Shown piece after piece: positions 1-10,356 of a stretch of 64,000 nucleotides of DNA. A program made the position numbers and the translations under genes. The notes beneath the pieces were generated by a model that worked only from the letters and a program-made list of their open reading frames with translations, did no database searches and was not told where the DNA came from. This DNA is from Chionis minor (taxonomy: Eukaryota > Chordata > Aves > Charadriiformes > Chionididae), in NCBI GenBank assembly GCA_013398295.1, contig VZSF01010149.1, positions 131,472 to 195,471 on the forward strand, read 5' to 3'. Positions within the stretch are counted from its first letter, which is position 1. The number at the start of each line of letters is the position of its first letter.

Positions 1-2208
1 GGCACTGGGGATTAGTTTGCAGAGGGAAGACTTTGCCCATCCTCCCAGGATGGTTTGGCAATGGGAAGGAAAGGCATTCCGGCCCTTCACCATTGCACAG
101 GACCACCTTGTCCCCATCAGTTGTCACTCAGGCTCTGCATGTCCCAACAGCCCACGGATAAAACTCACACCAGTGGGGCCAATATTCAGGATGCTCCATG
201 CTGACCAACACCTTTCGCCCCGCAGCAGGGACATCTGGGACATTCTTCATCTGGGAAAGCTCCTGTTAATGTGATTGACCTTATGATTGACCTTAGTTTC
301 ATCTGGATCCTTGTGGGAATACACCATAGGCATTGTCTGGGACCAGGGATTTCCCTTCTATTGAAGATATATACCACTGCTCATGAATTCGGACACATCA
401 TGCCCCATTCTCACCAAACCTAAGTGTTCCTCCTTGGACCAGCACAGACCATTGTATCCCGGGCTGAGTAATCCTTACACCACATCTCTCTCTTTCAGAT
501 GCCAGGAGGAAGAGTGGTCCATGCTCTGCAGGGGAGCGCAGCCCTCGGCATTCATCGTGCTCCCCAGAGCTACAACCTTCTCTCCACGGGCCTCCCTTGG
601 AGAGGCACCAGGTGTCCCCAACCCCAGCTAGAGTTGGTAGGAGACAAGGAGACCTGGGCTGTGGGAGGGCTGAGACAAGTTACACAAGCCGATGCGCAGC
701 CCAACAGAGAGGACGATGGAGCTGCCAGGGATGTATGCCTAAATAGCAGAGGTCAGAATCTGGCCCAGGATTGTTAATGCTCATTTCTCCGATGACATAC
801 GCGGCACTGTGTGGCCACAGCACAGCTGGGGAGCTGCTGTCTTCTCAGCTCTCACTCCTGGAAGGCTTCTCCATCTCTTCTCCTCAAAGGCTGACTTTCT
901 GACCCAACACAAAGCTCCATGCAACCACTGAGGAGCCGGTGGCCTATCTCAGGGCTGGATTTGTCCCCTCAGGAAATTACTATGGGCCCTGACTGATCTC
1001 CAGTGGACCCATCCAAAAAAAGAATAATACAGCTTTTCTGCAGACAACTCTATCTTTGCTACATACCAATCCCATGACAAACCAGTTGGCACGCGAACGC
1101 AAGCACGAAAGCAATTTGGCTTCCCTCCTTCTTATGTTGACAGCTTTAAAGCCGCTCTCTTTAAACTCACCTCCCGTAGGTGGTTCAGCAGCAGAGCCAA
1201 AGGCTGTGATTACACTTCCAGAATGTTTGTTAGCTGCAGGTCCCCAGGCACCGAGTTCTGGAAAATATTTTTCAAGCAATGTCCTCAGGGTCAGAGGCAG
1301 GTTCTCTGGCGTGTTCCTGGCTGACTTCACACTGGGGTATGCATGCCGCAGCCAATGTGTTTTTTAGGACTCATAGGCGGACAGACAGATCTGATAGTCT
1401 CTCTGGGTTCCCGTCCACTTAGATCCCGTCTTGCACCTAGGAGGATTCAACCCTGTGAGCCGTGATGCGGTGGGATTTGTTTCCCAAATGGATGTCTGAG
1501 AACAAAGCAGCCGGCAAGGCTCTCCAGGCCGATCAGATAAGGCGGATTCGTCTTTCTGAACTTCATTACTAAGAAAGCACTGGTCTGACCCTGCTCGACT
1601 GGTGATCACACCGCACAGAGCGGGAGCGGCTGAGCAGGAGAGTCACAGCATTGCTAGCAAAGAGAAAAGATTTTGTGAAGTGTAGGGGGGCTAGTAGAAG
1701 GGAACTTTAGTTGCCGCAAGTGAGAAACAGGATGAAACACCCATTTGGTAGCCCACCAGCACTGAGCCTGCATAACTGGTCCAGATCATCCATTTCCTCA
1801 CACAGGAAGGTCTCCAGCAAAACAACCGGTGGACATGAAAAGAACAAAACCGTGTGCCCCCATCCTGAAGTGCACAGGTTTGCTCCAGTTAGATGCAAAC
1901 AACCATTAAAGCAATTAGGGCCTCAGCCTCATGCCATTTTCAGTCTAACCATCACCATGTTGATCACAGCTTCCCCTGCAGGACGCCTCTGCTCTTGGGT
2001 GAGACGTGGGTTTGCAAAGTGGGAACCCATCTCAGGCTCAAAACAAGACTGCCCCGGGTGGGCTCATCCTCTTGTTGAAATTGGGTGTCTGCTTACCTTT
2101 TGGGCATGGTTATATTCCTGTCAAGCTCAATCACTGAAGCTATACCTGTGCTTTAGAGCTGAAACCTTGTATTCCCAGAAAAAAAACCCAAAACAAATAA
2201 ACACACGC

Positions 2209-2209
<1 letters not shown>
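1..2209. other. Unique non-coding stretch, no repeat recognised
   Basis: No interspersed repeat or recognisable protein is visible. The only structures worth noting are a minus-strand splice-flanked open segment at 1171-1331 (separate entry) and a good plus-strand acceptor-like pyrimidine tract ending at 498, followed by a 92-codon open frame to 777 with no recognised homology. Short frames on both strands elsewhere are of a length expected by chance. Confidence 0.6.
1171..1331 (-). other. Candidate exon, unidentified
   Basis: On the minus strand, a 161-base segment is open in one frame. It is bounded by an AG at 1333-1332 after a moderately pyrimidine-rich stretch and by a near-consensus donor (GGAG then GTGAGT) whose GT is at 1170-1169. 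The frame would read through a leucine-rich stretch containing LPLTLRTLLEKYFPELG, which looks protein-like but matches no family I recognise. The donor would split a codon after its first base. The frame stays open upstream to about 1363, where a TAA closes it. There is no ATG in good context and no partner exon identified nearby on this strand. It could equally be a chance open stretch: donors of this quality are expected many times in 64 kb. Nothing beyond the splice-like motifs and open frame supports it. Confidence 0.15.
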
Positions 2210-2243
<34 letters not shown>

Positions 2244-2282
2244 ACNNNNNNNNNNNNNNNNNNNCCCCCCCCCCCCCCCCCC
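2210..2282. repeat. Poly-C tract interrupted by assembly gap
   Basis: A run of 34 C (2210-2243) is followed by AC, 19 undetermined bases (2246-2264) and another 18 C (2265-2282). On the other strand it is a pure G run, which can form G-quadruplexes and blocks polymerases; this explains the gap. The true length is unknown. A short CA-rich lead-in (2202-2209) suggests growth from a microsatellite. Long frames reading through it as poly-proline or poly-glycine are artefacts. Confidence 0.97.
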
Positions 2283-3080
2283 AAGGGATTGTTTACCTTT
2301 GAAAGGAGGAAAAGAAGTGAGAACATGGTGGCGTAGGAAGCAGGCAAGCAGAAGCAGCGGTCCATGGCTCCTGTTCCCGCAGGGACAAGGGGCTGCTCTG
2401 TAACATTTAAAGGTGGCACACTGAAAACCAATAAAAAGAAATGCTTTTCTACCCAGTGTGTGCAGCTAAACTGTTGAATTCCCAGCCTTGAAACTAAACA
2501 GTGTCTCATTTTACATACACCACCCAACGAGCCTCAAGTGCTGCCTCCCAAGTCTGAAGTCATATCACTGGTGACGCTGGAGAAGGGAATGAGAAAAAGG
2601 AAACAGGCTGACATATCCGACTCACTGAAATCACAGTCAAAAATGGCTGAGCTAAGAAGGCAATTTAAAGGAGAACAGCTCTGCACGAGCTGCGTGTTGT
2701 TTTGGCTGTGCTGCCACAAGACCTTTATTAAATGTAGCTGACAGAGGTCCACCTATTTCTTGCCATGGCTATAGAGCTGAACACCGGCCAAAGCAGCATC
2801 CAGGCCATCTGAGCCATTGCAATTCAAAAACTAGTGCAAGGAGTCTAACGTAAAAGGTACTATCCAGTGGGATGCAGTGCAGGTCACGCAGTTGTGTCTA
2901 TTTGGGACCAAGCCTCTTGGCTTCTCCTTTGCAGCACCAAGGCCCACATATGGAAATACCCAGTGTCCCACCTGTCTCCTCTTGCAGCCCTCACACAAAT
3001 GAAATATAGCTGCTTTTGGACTCTTTTACTTTGTCAATTCTATTCAAATTGTTATGCAAAGAGGAGCAGAAAAAATCCAT
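2283..3080. other. Unique non-coding stretch
   Basis: Nothing recognisable. Base composition is mixed, with no repeat, no RNA gene and only short chance frames. Confidence 0.6.
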
Positions 3081-3340
3081 AGAGAATCATGGAATCACCC
3101 AGGTTGGAAGAGATCTTTAAGATCATCAAGTCCAACCATCAACCTCACACTGCCAAACCCCCCCCTAACCCATGTCCCTCAGCACCACGTCTGCCCGGCT
3201 GGGAAACACCTCCAGGGATGGCAACTCCACCACTGCCCTTGGCAGCCTGTTCCAATGCTTGATAAGCCCTTCAGTGAAGAGATTTTTTCCTAATATCCAA
3301 TCTAAACCTTCCCTGGTGCGACTTGAGGCCATTTCCTCAG
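3081..3340 (-). mobile_element. CR1 retrotransposon fragment (3' end)
   Basis: This is a 5'-truncated CR1 non-LTR retrotransposon in reverse orientation. Reading the plus strand, it starts with the complement of the CR1 3' tail (GAATCATGGAATC) and the conserved block that reads TTGGACTTGATGATCTTAAAG on the element's own strand. It then enters the ORF2 C-terminus. Translated on the minus strand, the frame reads HWNRLPRAVVELPSLEVF and ends in DVVLRDMG before a stop at about 3165, the usual CR1 ORF2 ending. The match fades at about 3340, before the block that normally carries the [14 protein letters not shown] motif. The copy is dead on arrival: no promoter, no endonuclease or reverse transcriptase core, and only about 260 bases. 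Confidence 0.95.
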
Positions 3341-4496
3341 AATTTCCTTGGGCCAGAATGGCATAACAAAGCATAAATTCTGTATTTTGCAGTCTGGTCT
3401 TACCAAAATCAGAGGTTTTGGTCATGTATATTAATATTCTGGCATTGTTTTCTCTACAAAATTAGCTCTGAGTCGAACCTGTGCACTGACAAGCCACATT
3501 GCTGGAACACAAAGGAAACAGTGGGAAGTAGAAAAGTTATTGAGACTATAATTAGAATGCCCAAAGCTAAAGGCAGAGGCAAACTCTGCCAGGAAAGGTA
3601 GCTTTCCTGCCCTGGAGGCACCCTGCCCCTAACCCCACAAGTTAGACACAACTGGTTCACCTCCTCCAGTTATCCAGTAATTGGGTGGGAGGGAGAAAGG
3701 AGGGGGATCTCCCAGGAGCCTTGGACACCTGGGGCTGATCTCTGCATATGCATGCGTGCCTCCTCTGTGTGATTGACACATGCACACACACACAAAAGAC
3801 TTTTTGTAGGCAACCTGTGGTCTTCCCAAGATGCATTAACGTGCAGTACACCATATCCTCTTTATTCCTTCCTCACTTATTTTCCACCTGTGTGTTTACT
3901 GAACAAAGCAGCTCCACAAAGAGCTTGGGCTTTTATCTTCTGCGTCAGGGGATCCAGCAATCTGGTAGCTTGTAGCAGCCTGAAGTCCTCTGTCTCCATC
4001 CTTCAGTCCCACCAGCGCATGAAAAATACATTCAGGCTCTCCAGGAGCCACGTGAGCGCTTCCTCATTACTGTAACTTACATTCAGAAGTTTTTCGTTCA
4101 CAAACTTTCCTCTGGAGTCCTTTTCTTAAATACAGATTGCCTGTAATATTCTTGACATTTATTCATTGCATCTCTAATAACTATTAGTATTCAAGAGGTC
4201 ATATGAAGAGCCTGGTGGGTTTCCAGCCGCAATTACCCGGCTTTGTTTTACTTACTTGTCAAAGAGCTGGTCTAGGGGGTTATGTTTGTTCTGCTGAAAG
4301 AAAGCTTTATGGCATGTTTCAGGGCTGACATTATGACACTAGTAGGCCAGACAATCTGTCGTTGGAAAGAATTTCTGCAAATCCCCAAAGTTTTTCTGCA
4401 TTTCTATGCTGTCATCTAAAAAGCAGCATCTGCTCTGTAAGGCTGCCAAAAGAAGGTCATATTTTTATTTTTACCAATAAAAGAAAAGGACAAGCC
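3341..4496. other. Unique non-coding stretch
   Basis: Nothing beyond a short CA-rich patch at about 3776-3796. No gene or repeat family recognised. Confidence 0.55.
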
Positions 4497-4626
4497 TGCG
4501 GTTCAGGCACTGGACGAGCCTTTGGGCGGCCCGGGGTTCACTTCCCAATTCAGCCACAAGCTCCTGGTGTGACTTTGGGCAGTGTGCCCAGCTGGGGACA
4601 GGTACCTTTCCCCATTTGGAAAGCAG
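4497..4626 (+). mobile_element. MIR/CORE-SINE-like fossil
   Basis: The order of motifs follows the tRNA-derived MIR SINE. A GGCACTGGACGAGCC block stands where MIR has its lead-in. A GGGTTC-type B-box remnant (about 4534-4539) leads to CAGCCAC, then GTGTGACTTTGGGCAG (4568-4583) where MIR has the hallmark GTGTGACCTTGGGCAAGT, then CCCCATTTGGAAAG matching the MIR CCCATCTGTAAAA block. Divergence is high, as expected for an insertion predating the bird-mammal split. Boundaries are approximate. A chance resemblance is possible, but several motifs occur in the right order and spacing. Confidence 0.55.
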
Positions 4627-5333
4627 GAAGTGCCTTCCTTCCACTCTTTGGAGTAATATCCTCTTCTAGTGTGACTTCTGGGCAGGAGTCATCTTACTCG
4701 TTGTATGCGTAGACAAAGAGGGTGAAAATGGCCCAGCATTGCAGACAACACTGGTCCCTGCATCTCTTCCACCCCTCGTTTTGCCCCGCTCCCTCTGACT
4801 CCTCTGCATCTACCATTACCTGTTCCCAAGCTGCACCATCTTTTTTTTTAATTTTTTTTTTTTTTTTCTCTTTTCTTTCAATATATGCCTCCCTCCAAAA
4901 TGAGATTTTTCCTCTTGGTTTGGCCTTGCCACCGCTCTGAAGACAAACAGCTCCCATTAAAACCGTTTCTAAGGGAGGGTTGTTTTCATGCCATCTTTGC
5001 TAATGGCATCTCTGTTGGAAACTGTCAGTTGAATGCTGTTTGACACTTCCCTGGCTGTCACACACGGAGGAGAGCCAGAAAACGGGAACCTTCTTTCCAA
5101 AGGAGATGAGATTTCAATGGAAGTGTCAGTTTTTAACTTAAGTCTTCTCAAATATTACATTCACAAAAAAGAATTCACCAACAGCTGCACTTCTAAGAGA
5201 CCAAGGGACCGATTGCATCTGTCATGTGGATAATATATTGCCCTTCGAATGATAGGTGTGTACCCAAACTTGCAGCATGTCTATGACCAATGAAGTGACT
5301 TCAAAGGTGGTGGTGGGTGGCAGCGGCGGTGGT
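4627..5333. other. Unique non-coding stretch with poly-T
   Basis: A poly-T tract with a small AA interruption lies at 4841-4867. Nothing else is recognised. Confidence 0.55.
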
Positions 5334-5366
5334 GGGCAGGGCTGGGGGCAGGGGAGAGGCAGGGGG
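5334..5366 (+). other. G-quadruplex-type motif
   Basis: Five runs of three or more G (5334-5336, 5339-5341, 5344-5348, 5351-5354, 5362-5366) are separated by loops of 2, 2, 2 and 7 bases. This satisfies the canonical G-quadruplex pattern on the plus strand. It sits at the end of a purine/GGT-rich patch that starts near 5306. No gene is adjacent, so any role is unknown. Confidence 0.85.
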
Positions 5367-8300
5367 TGTATGCGACCTCAGGTGTTTTCAATAAATCTCG
5401 TGTACTTCACACAAAGATGCTTTAAAGCCCTTTGACAGCTTCAGCATTTTAACACCTATTTTTCGATTGCGCAATAGCCACTATTTGTAAACAGGTTAAG
5501 AAAATGGTATAAGCGAGTTGCATTCATATTTTAAACAGAAAGCGCAGCACTTCAAATGCAAATAGGAGACATCCTGTCTACAAGGACGTTTAGCCAATTG
5601 CTTGATGCATGTGGTTTCAAAGATGGTTGACTTCCATCCAAAAGACACAGATGGGATGACTTAGACACAAACAGCTTTTAATTTACCACTTATGTTGCGT
5701 CTTTACTTTACCTGCTGCTATTAGAGCAGTAAGGGTGCAAACACAGACCTAGAAAGAGCATTCCTGGTTAGAGTCCCTGGCTGGGCACGTGAAGAAACGG
5801 TCCTTGAAATGGCCTTTCTGCACTGAAACGCCACAGTCCCCAGAGCCAAAAAACCCCACAGAAATCAAACAGACTAGACCAGGTCCCCTGTGCAATGGGC
5901 AATTCCTCATCTAATTTAAAACACAGTTCAAAGGTTCAATATTTTAGCGTCTAGGGACAGAGCTGTAGCTGAAATGCTCTGCAGGATTCAGTGGGACATC
6001 CCTTTTCTGTTTTATTCCCTCAAAACAGTGGCACAGCTCTCTTGCAAAACGTATTAAGAAATACAGTGAAGTTTCACACCATTTAAGTATTAAGGCAGAT
6101 GGGTAATTCATACTCAAGATATCCAGATACTCTGAGGAGTGATCCAAAATCTGCTCAGCTCCACAGAAAGGAGACTCACAGAAACCTCCATGAGCTCTGG
6201 ATTAAGCCCAGCAGGCATCTACCAGAGAGGGCAAAGAAAAAGCCAGTTTATTCAGTTGCACTAAAACAGACAAAATAGATAAAAATAAAATGCATGAGTG
6301 ACCAGTCCACGTGTCTACAAGGGGCCTAAGTTTCCATCGACCTCTATGCCTCAGGGACATGAAATAATTGTGATCCTTATGTGCCAAAAAAGCCCTGTGT
6401 AAATATTGCTCATTGCTAAACAAAACAAAAGGTTGTTTGACCAAATCAGATGTGACAAAACAAAAAGAACACCACAAGGAAGTAAACATGTGAAGTCCAC
6501 ATTTTCTGAGGGACTCTGAATAACGGTCTAAATGAATATTTTGGATCTTGGTCTTGTGCAGGTGCTAGGAAGTTTTATACTCAGAATGCCTGGAATATTT
6601 TCTCCACTACGGGGAAATTAATAAATACTAGTACACTTGAGTCTTTTGTGCCAATACTAACCATTAACTTTTGGCTTCAAGCCACAACTGTCTACTTTGC
6701 AGTGGATTCTGCCACCAAGGGAAAGGTCATTACAGGCCTGTACTTTCTTCTCGTTAGTGTGTTCCAAAATAATTAACAGAAGTTGTTCAGCAGATGGTTC
6801 CCTTTCTGTCAGCAAGTACCTACAGTTTAATGGGTTATGCTGGATTCCTCACCGTGAGTGGGTGAGGCTGGAAGGAAAATTAAAATATGCGATCTTTGAT
6901 CCACCCACTTGTAATTAGTTCTTAGGGTTTTACATAATAGAAAATAGAAAGAAGGTGGGAGAGGGGAAATGAAATCATTATAAACCAAGAGATCATCGGC
7001 AGCCATGTAAAGCTGTGATTACGTTATCCAACGACATCTCAGCACTGCACAGGCAGGGAGTTGTAATTGTTTCAGCTGGGGATTTGAAGATTTACTAATT
7101 ATATGTTTTTCAGTGTCCTAGTCTGGAGATGCAACAGGAAACCGCAAAAAAAAAAAAAAAGGAGATGCTTTTGTTTGTAAACTGAAAATGATGATCCCTT
7201 CATGCCCTTGCAGCAGCCAGAGGCCCAAGCAAGAGAAGATGAGCAAGCAGCCAAGCTCCAAGCTGCAATTGGAGAGAAAAAGGACCCTTGCCCCGGGAGT
7301 TTACATTGTCAGCAAACAAAGACTGGTCAGGAATTGGGATTGCTAACTTCATTTACAAAAGGAAAACCAAAACTCACATCAAGAATTTGAGGGCTGCCTC
7401 TTCAAAAAGCCTGAGGTGGTTTCCATTCCATTAAAAGCATGGGGTTTTTAGGCAGCTGCAAACTTTCACCTCCCTCCAGCCCCATGGGACCGAGCTCACC
7501 TGAGCTCAGCCATGTGGTCCACAGCCCCTCTGCTTCTATGAGAAGAAGGTGAGTCACCCCGCAGAGACTGCACCTCTCCATTGCCTCTGGCTGCAGAAGA
7601 AAGCCTCTGTACAAGACATCACACTGACAGAAACTCTCCTGTTTCCATGGAAAAATAATAAAAATTAGCCCATCCTAATTATTATTGTTGGCAATTTTTC
7701 TGTTCTTAGCTCCACTGTCACAGGGCTTTGGCGTGTTCAATGTGGCAAGCCATCGCCCAACTTCTGTGCGTTTTTTCCCGGCACTGTCGCGAAAGGCACT
7801 TTAAAGGAGGTTTCTCGGGAGGTCTATGAGGTACCTACGTGCAGGGGTTTTGGTTCCTTCCTTCAGGCATGGGAGGAAGCGAAAAATCCAGCACACATGC
7901 AACGAAAGTGAACGTCAGGGACGTGCAAAGCTTCTTGATCCTGAATGAGAAGTGACAAATGGCATGAGAATAGGGCAAGGGACAAAAAGGACTGGTAAAA
8001 ATGGGGTGGGGAACCATCTAGGAAGTGCACTGAGGGCGTGACATGGTGAAGGGCACGTGCTGGGGCAGGTACCTTTTCAGGAACTTTCTAGGCAGGCAGC
8101 AGCAGTTGCAACAGGCGGAGATGACGTTGTGGCAACATTGAGATAGGAAGAGCTTGAACATAGTTGTAGCTCCACTGATGGGCAGAATAAATCACATCTT
8201 CAAGGTGTGCTGCAGAAACCACCAGTAACTGTTAGTTGTAGGTACAAGAAGGGCTTGTAGGTACAGATGCTCCAGAGCTGCAACGTGTGGAGCAAGCTCT

Positions 8301-10031
8301 ACATGAAGAGATGAGGAGAGAAGCTCCAGAGGAAGGGGTGAGACACAGAGCCAGGAGAGGACAGGGACACAAGACACCACCATGGGCAGTGTTGCAAGAG
8401 GAGGAGGTGTGAACTGTGCTGATGGTGGACTCAGAGAGGGGTTTTTAAAGGATTTGACAAGCCCAGTGTGTGGCTAAGCCTCAGGCTTGTCTCCTGCTGA
8501 TGGCCAGTGAATAAGACCAGCAGCAAGCCATGCTGAAAAAGCTATGGTCTTAAAGAAGGTGTGAGTCTGTTCACACTGACTGCAGTGGGAACATGCAAAG
8601 ACAAGACCGGCTGCCCACATGCCAGCAATAGAACTGGGGATTGCGGGGAACCAAGGAAATCTAGAGGGACATTTGGAATCTTTGCACAGAGGACATAGTT
8701 AGCTAATGAACATGTCTTGACATTGTCCTCTCTAGCTACAATTTGAAGACAATACTATTCTTTTGTTTCTGGGAGAAAGAAAAAGATATCCCTTAGGGAG
8801 CTGTGGCATTGTTAAAAAAATACAAAAATTAAAAAGACTTTTTACTGAAAAAGTAAAACTAATTTAACCCTTGTGTTCATGCATTCAGAAAAGAGGACAT
8901 TGGAAATGATGCTGGGGATGCTGAGCTTACTGAAGCTGCAGAAATAACCACATGACTTCAGTCAGTATAAAAAGAAGAAGTGGTCACAGATATGTTTGGT
9001 TTCATGGAGCTAAGAAATGAGAGCCCTGAACAAAATCATCATCACAGGACAGACAAGACAGGCAAATGAAATCAGCTCTGGTAACAGGACTTTGAAAAAT
9101 CAGAATGAAAGCCTTTTTTGGACAAAGCGCTGTCTACAAGAGGCACTGCAAGCAAGATGCAGTCATGTACCTGGTCCTGAGTGTGTCCTGGGCTCTCCAT
9201 ACTCACAAGGAGCTCTTGCCTCCATTGCTTTCTCCTCCTAATGCACATGAGCTCCTTCTTCTCACAATTGGTGTACTCTTCAGGCAAAAGGCTCTCATAG
9301 CATGACAGGTCTTCCAGCAGCGTCCCTTGTCATGCATGAACCCAGACCCTCTGATTCTCAGGCCAAAAACCTCTGTGGCTGGAGATGGAAGGAACGAGCC
9401 ATTAGCTTCTATATGGAGTCAAAGCCACTAGAGGGAGTCGATGTGTTTGCATGGTTCACACATCCATTCATCTTCTCTTTCTCACTCTCCCTCTTGGAAG
9501 AGAACAGGAACTGAAGGGGAGGAAAACACAAGGCGAAATTGCTCAGGACATTGCTCAGATCTGATGGTGTACCCTGCAGTAGCTCCACTGACTTCAGTGT
9601 TTCCAGTGAGTGGGATTGCCCTGGGTTTCCAGCAGTGTAACTCGTCAGAAAATGGTCTGTTGGAGTCCCCAGGAACACTTATGCATGCCTTGAGATCCCC
9701 CGGGAGAAGCAAGGCAAAAATGAGAGTCCAAAAAGAGCTGGATGGCGGAGGTGATGGAAGGATTATGCACAACCTACAGGGAAAGGCTGGAGGAATCATG
9801 TTGGTTTGGTTTAGAGAGGAGAAGGTTGCAGTAAGGGACAGAGCAATGGACTTGTTGTAAAGTCTGTTTTAAAAGCATGAGGCCTCGCTTGCTCTCCATG
9901 GCCAATGTGGGAGGGTAGGTTGATGGTTCACACCCTCCATCTCAGGGTCCAGAAAGACTTACCCTTACACCGCTGCAGCAAGCTGAGGTAGGAAACCTCT
10001 TGAGATCCCTCAGCTCTGCACTTCCACAGGT
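5367..10031. other. Long unique non-coding stretch
   Basis: 4.7 kb without a recognisable gene or transposon. It contains a 15-base poly-A (7146-7160), an AT-rich stretch at 6958-7115 that resembles a conserved regulatory element (see findings), and two short near-palindromic CACTGA...CAGTG motifs at 8574-8587 and 9586-9599. The longest frame, 139 codons at 9441-9860 on the plus strand, matches nothing I know. Confidence 0.5.
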
Positions 10032-10356
10032 TCACAGCATCATAGAATGGTTGGAGTTGGAAAGGACCTTAAAGACCATCCAGTTCCACCCTCCTGCCCT
10101 GGGCAGGGACACCTCCCACTAGACCAGGTTGCTCCAAGCCCCATCCAACCTGGCCTTGAACATCCCCAGGGATGGGGCAGCCGCAGCTTCTCTGGGCAAC
10201 ATGGGCCAGGGGCTCACCACCCTCACAGGCAACCATTTCTTCCTAAAATCTAATCTAAATCTTTCCTCTTTCAGTTTAAAACTGTTCCCCCTCGTCCTAT
10301 CACTACACTCCCTGACCAAGAGTCTCTCCCCAGCTTTTCTGTAGGACACCTTTAAG
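10032..10356 (-). mobile_element. CR1 retrotransposon fragment (3' end)
   Basis: Reverse-oriented, 5'-truncated CR1. The plus strand opens with the complement of the tail (ATCATAGAATGG) and of the AGGTCC/TTCCAACTCCAACC block, followed by the subfamily-typical CTGGGCAGGGACACCTCCCAC. On the minus strand the ORF2 C-terminus is readable as ERLLVRECSDRTRGNSFKLK, then FRLDFRKKW, ending MFKARLDGAWSNLV just before 10119. The match is lost at about 10356. It shares the CTGGGCAG-GACACCTCCCAC diagnostic block with the short fragment at 45065-45161, so these two belong to the same subfamily. Confidence 0.95.

Noticed and set aside
1711..2403. 230-codon plus-strand frame, and a 124-codon minus-strand frame at 2153-2527
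   Set aside because: Both depend on reading through the poly-C/poly-G tract and the undetermined bases, giving poly-proline or poly-glycine.
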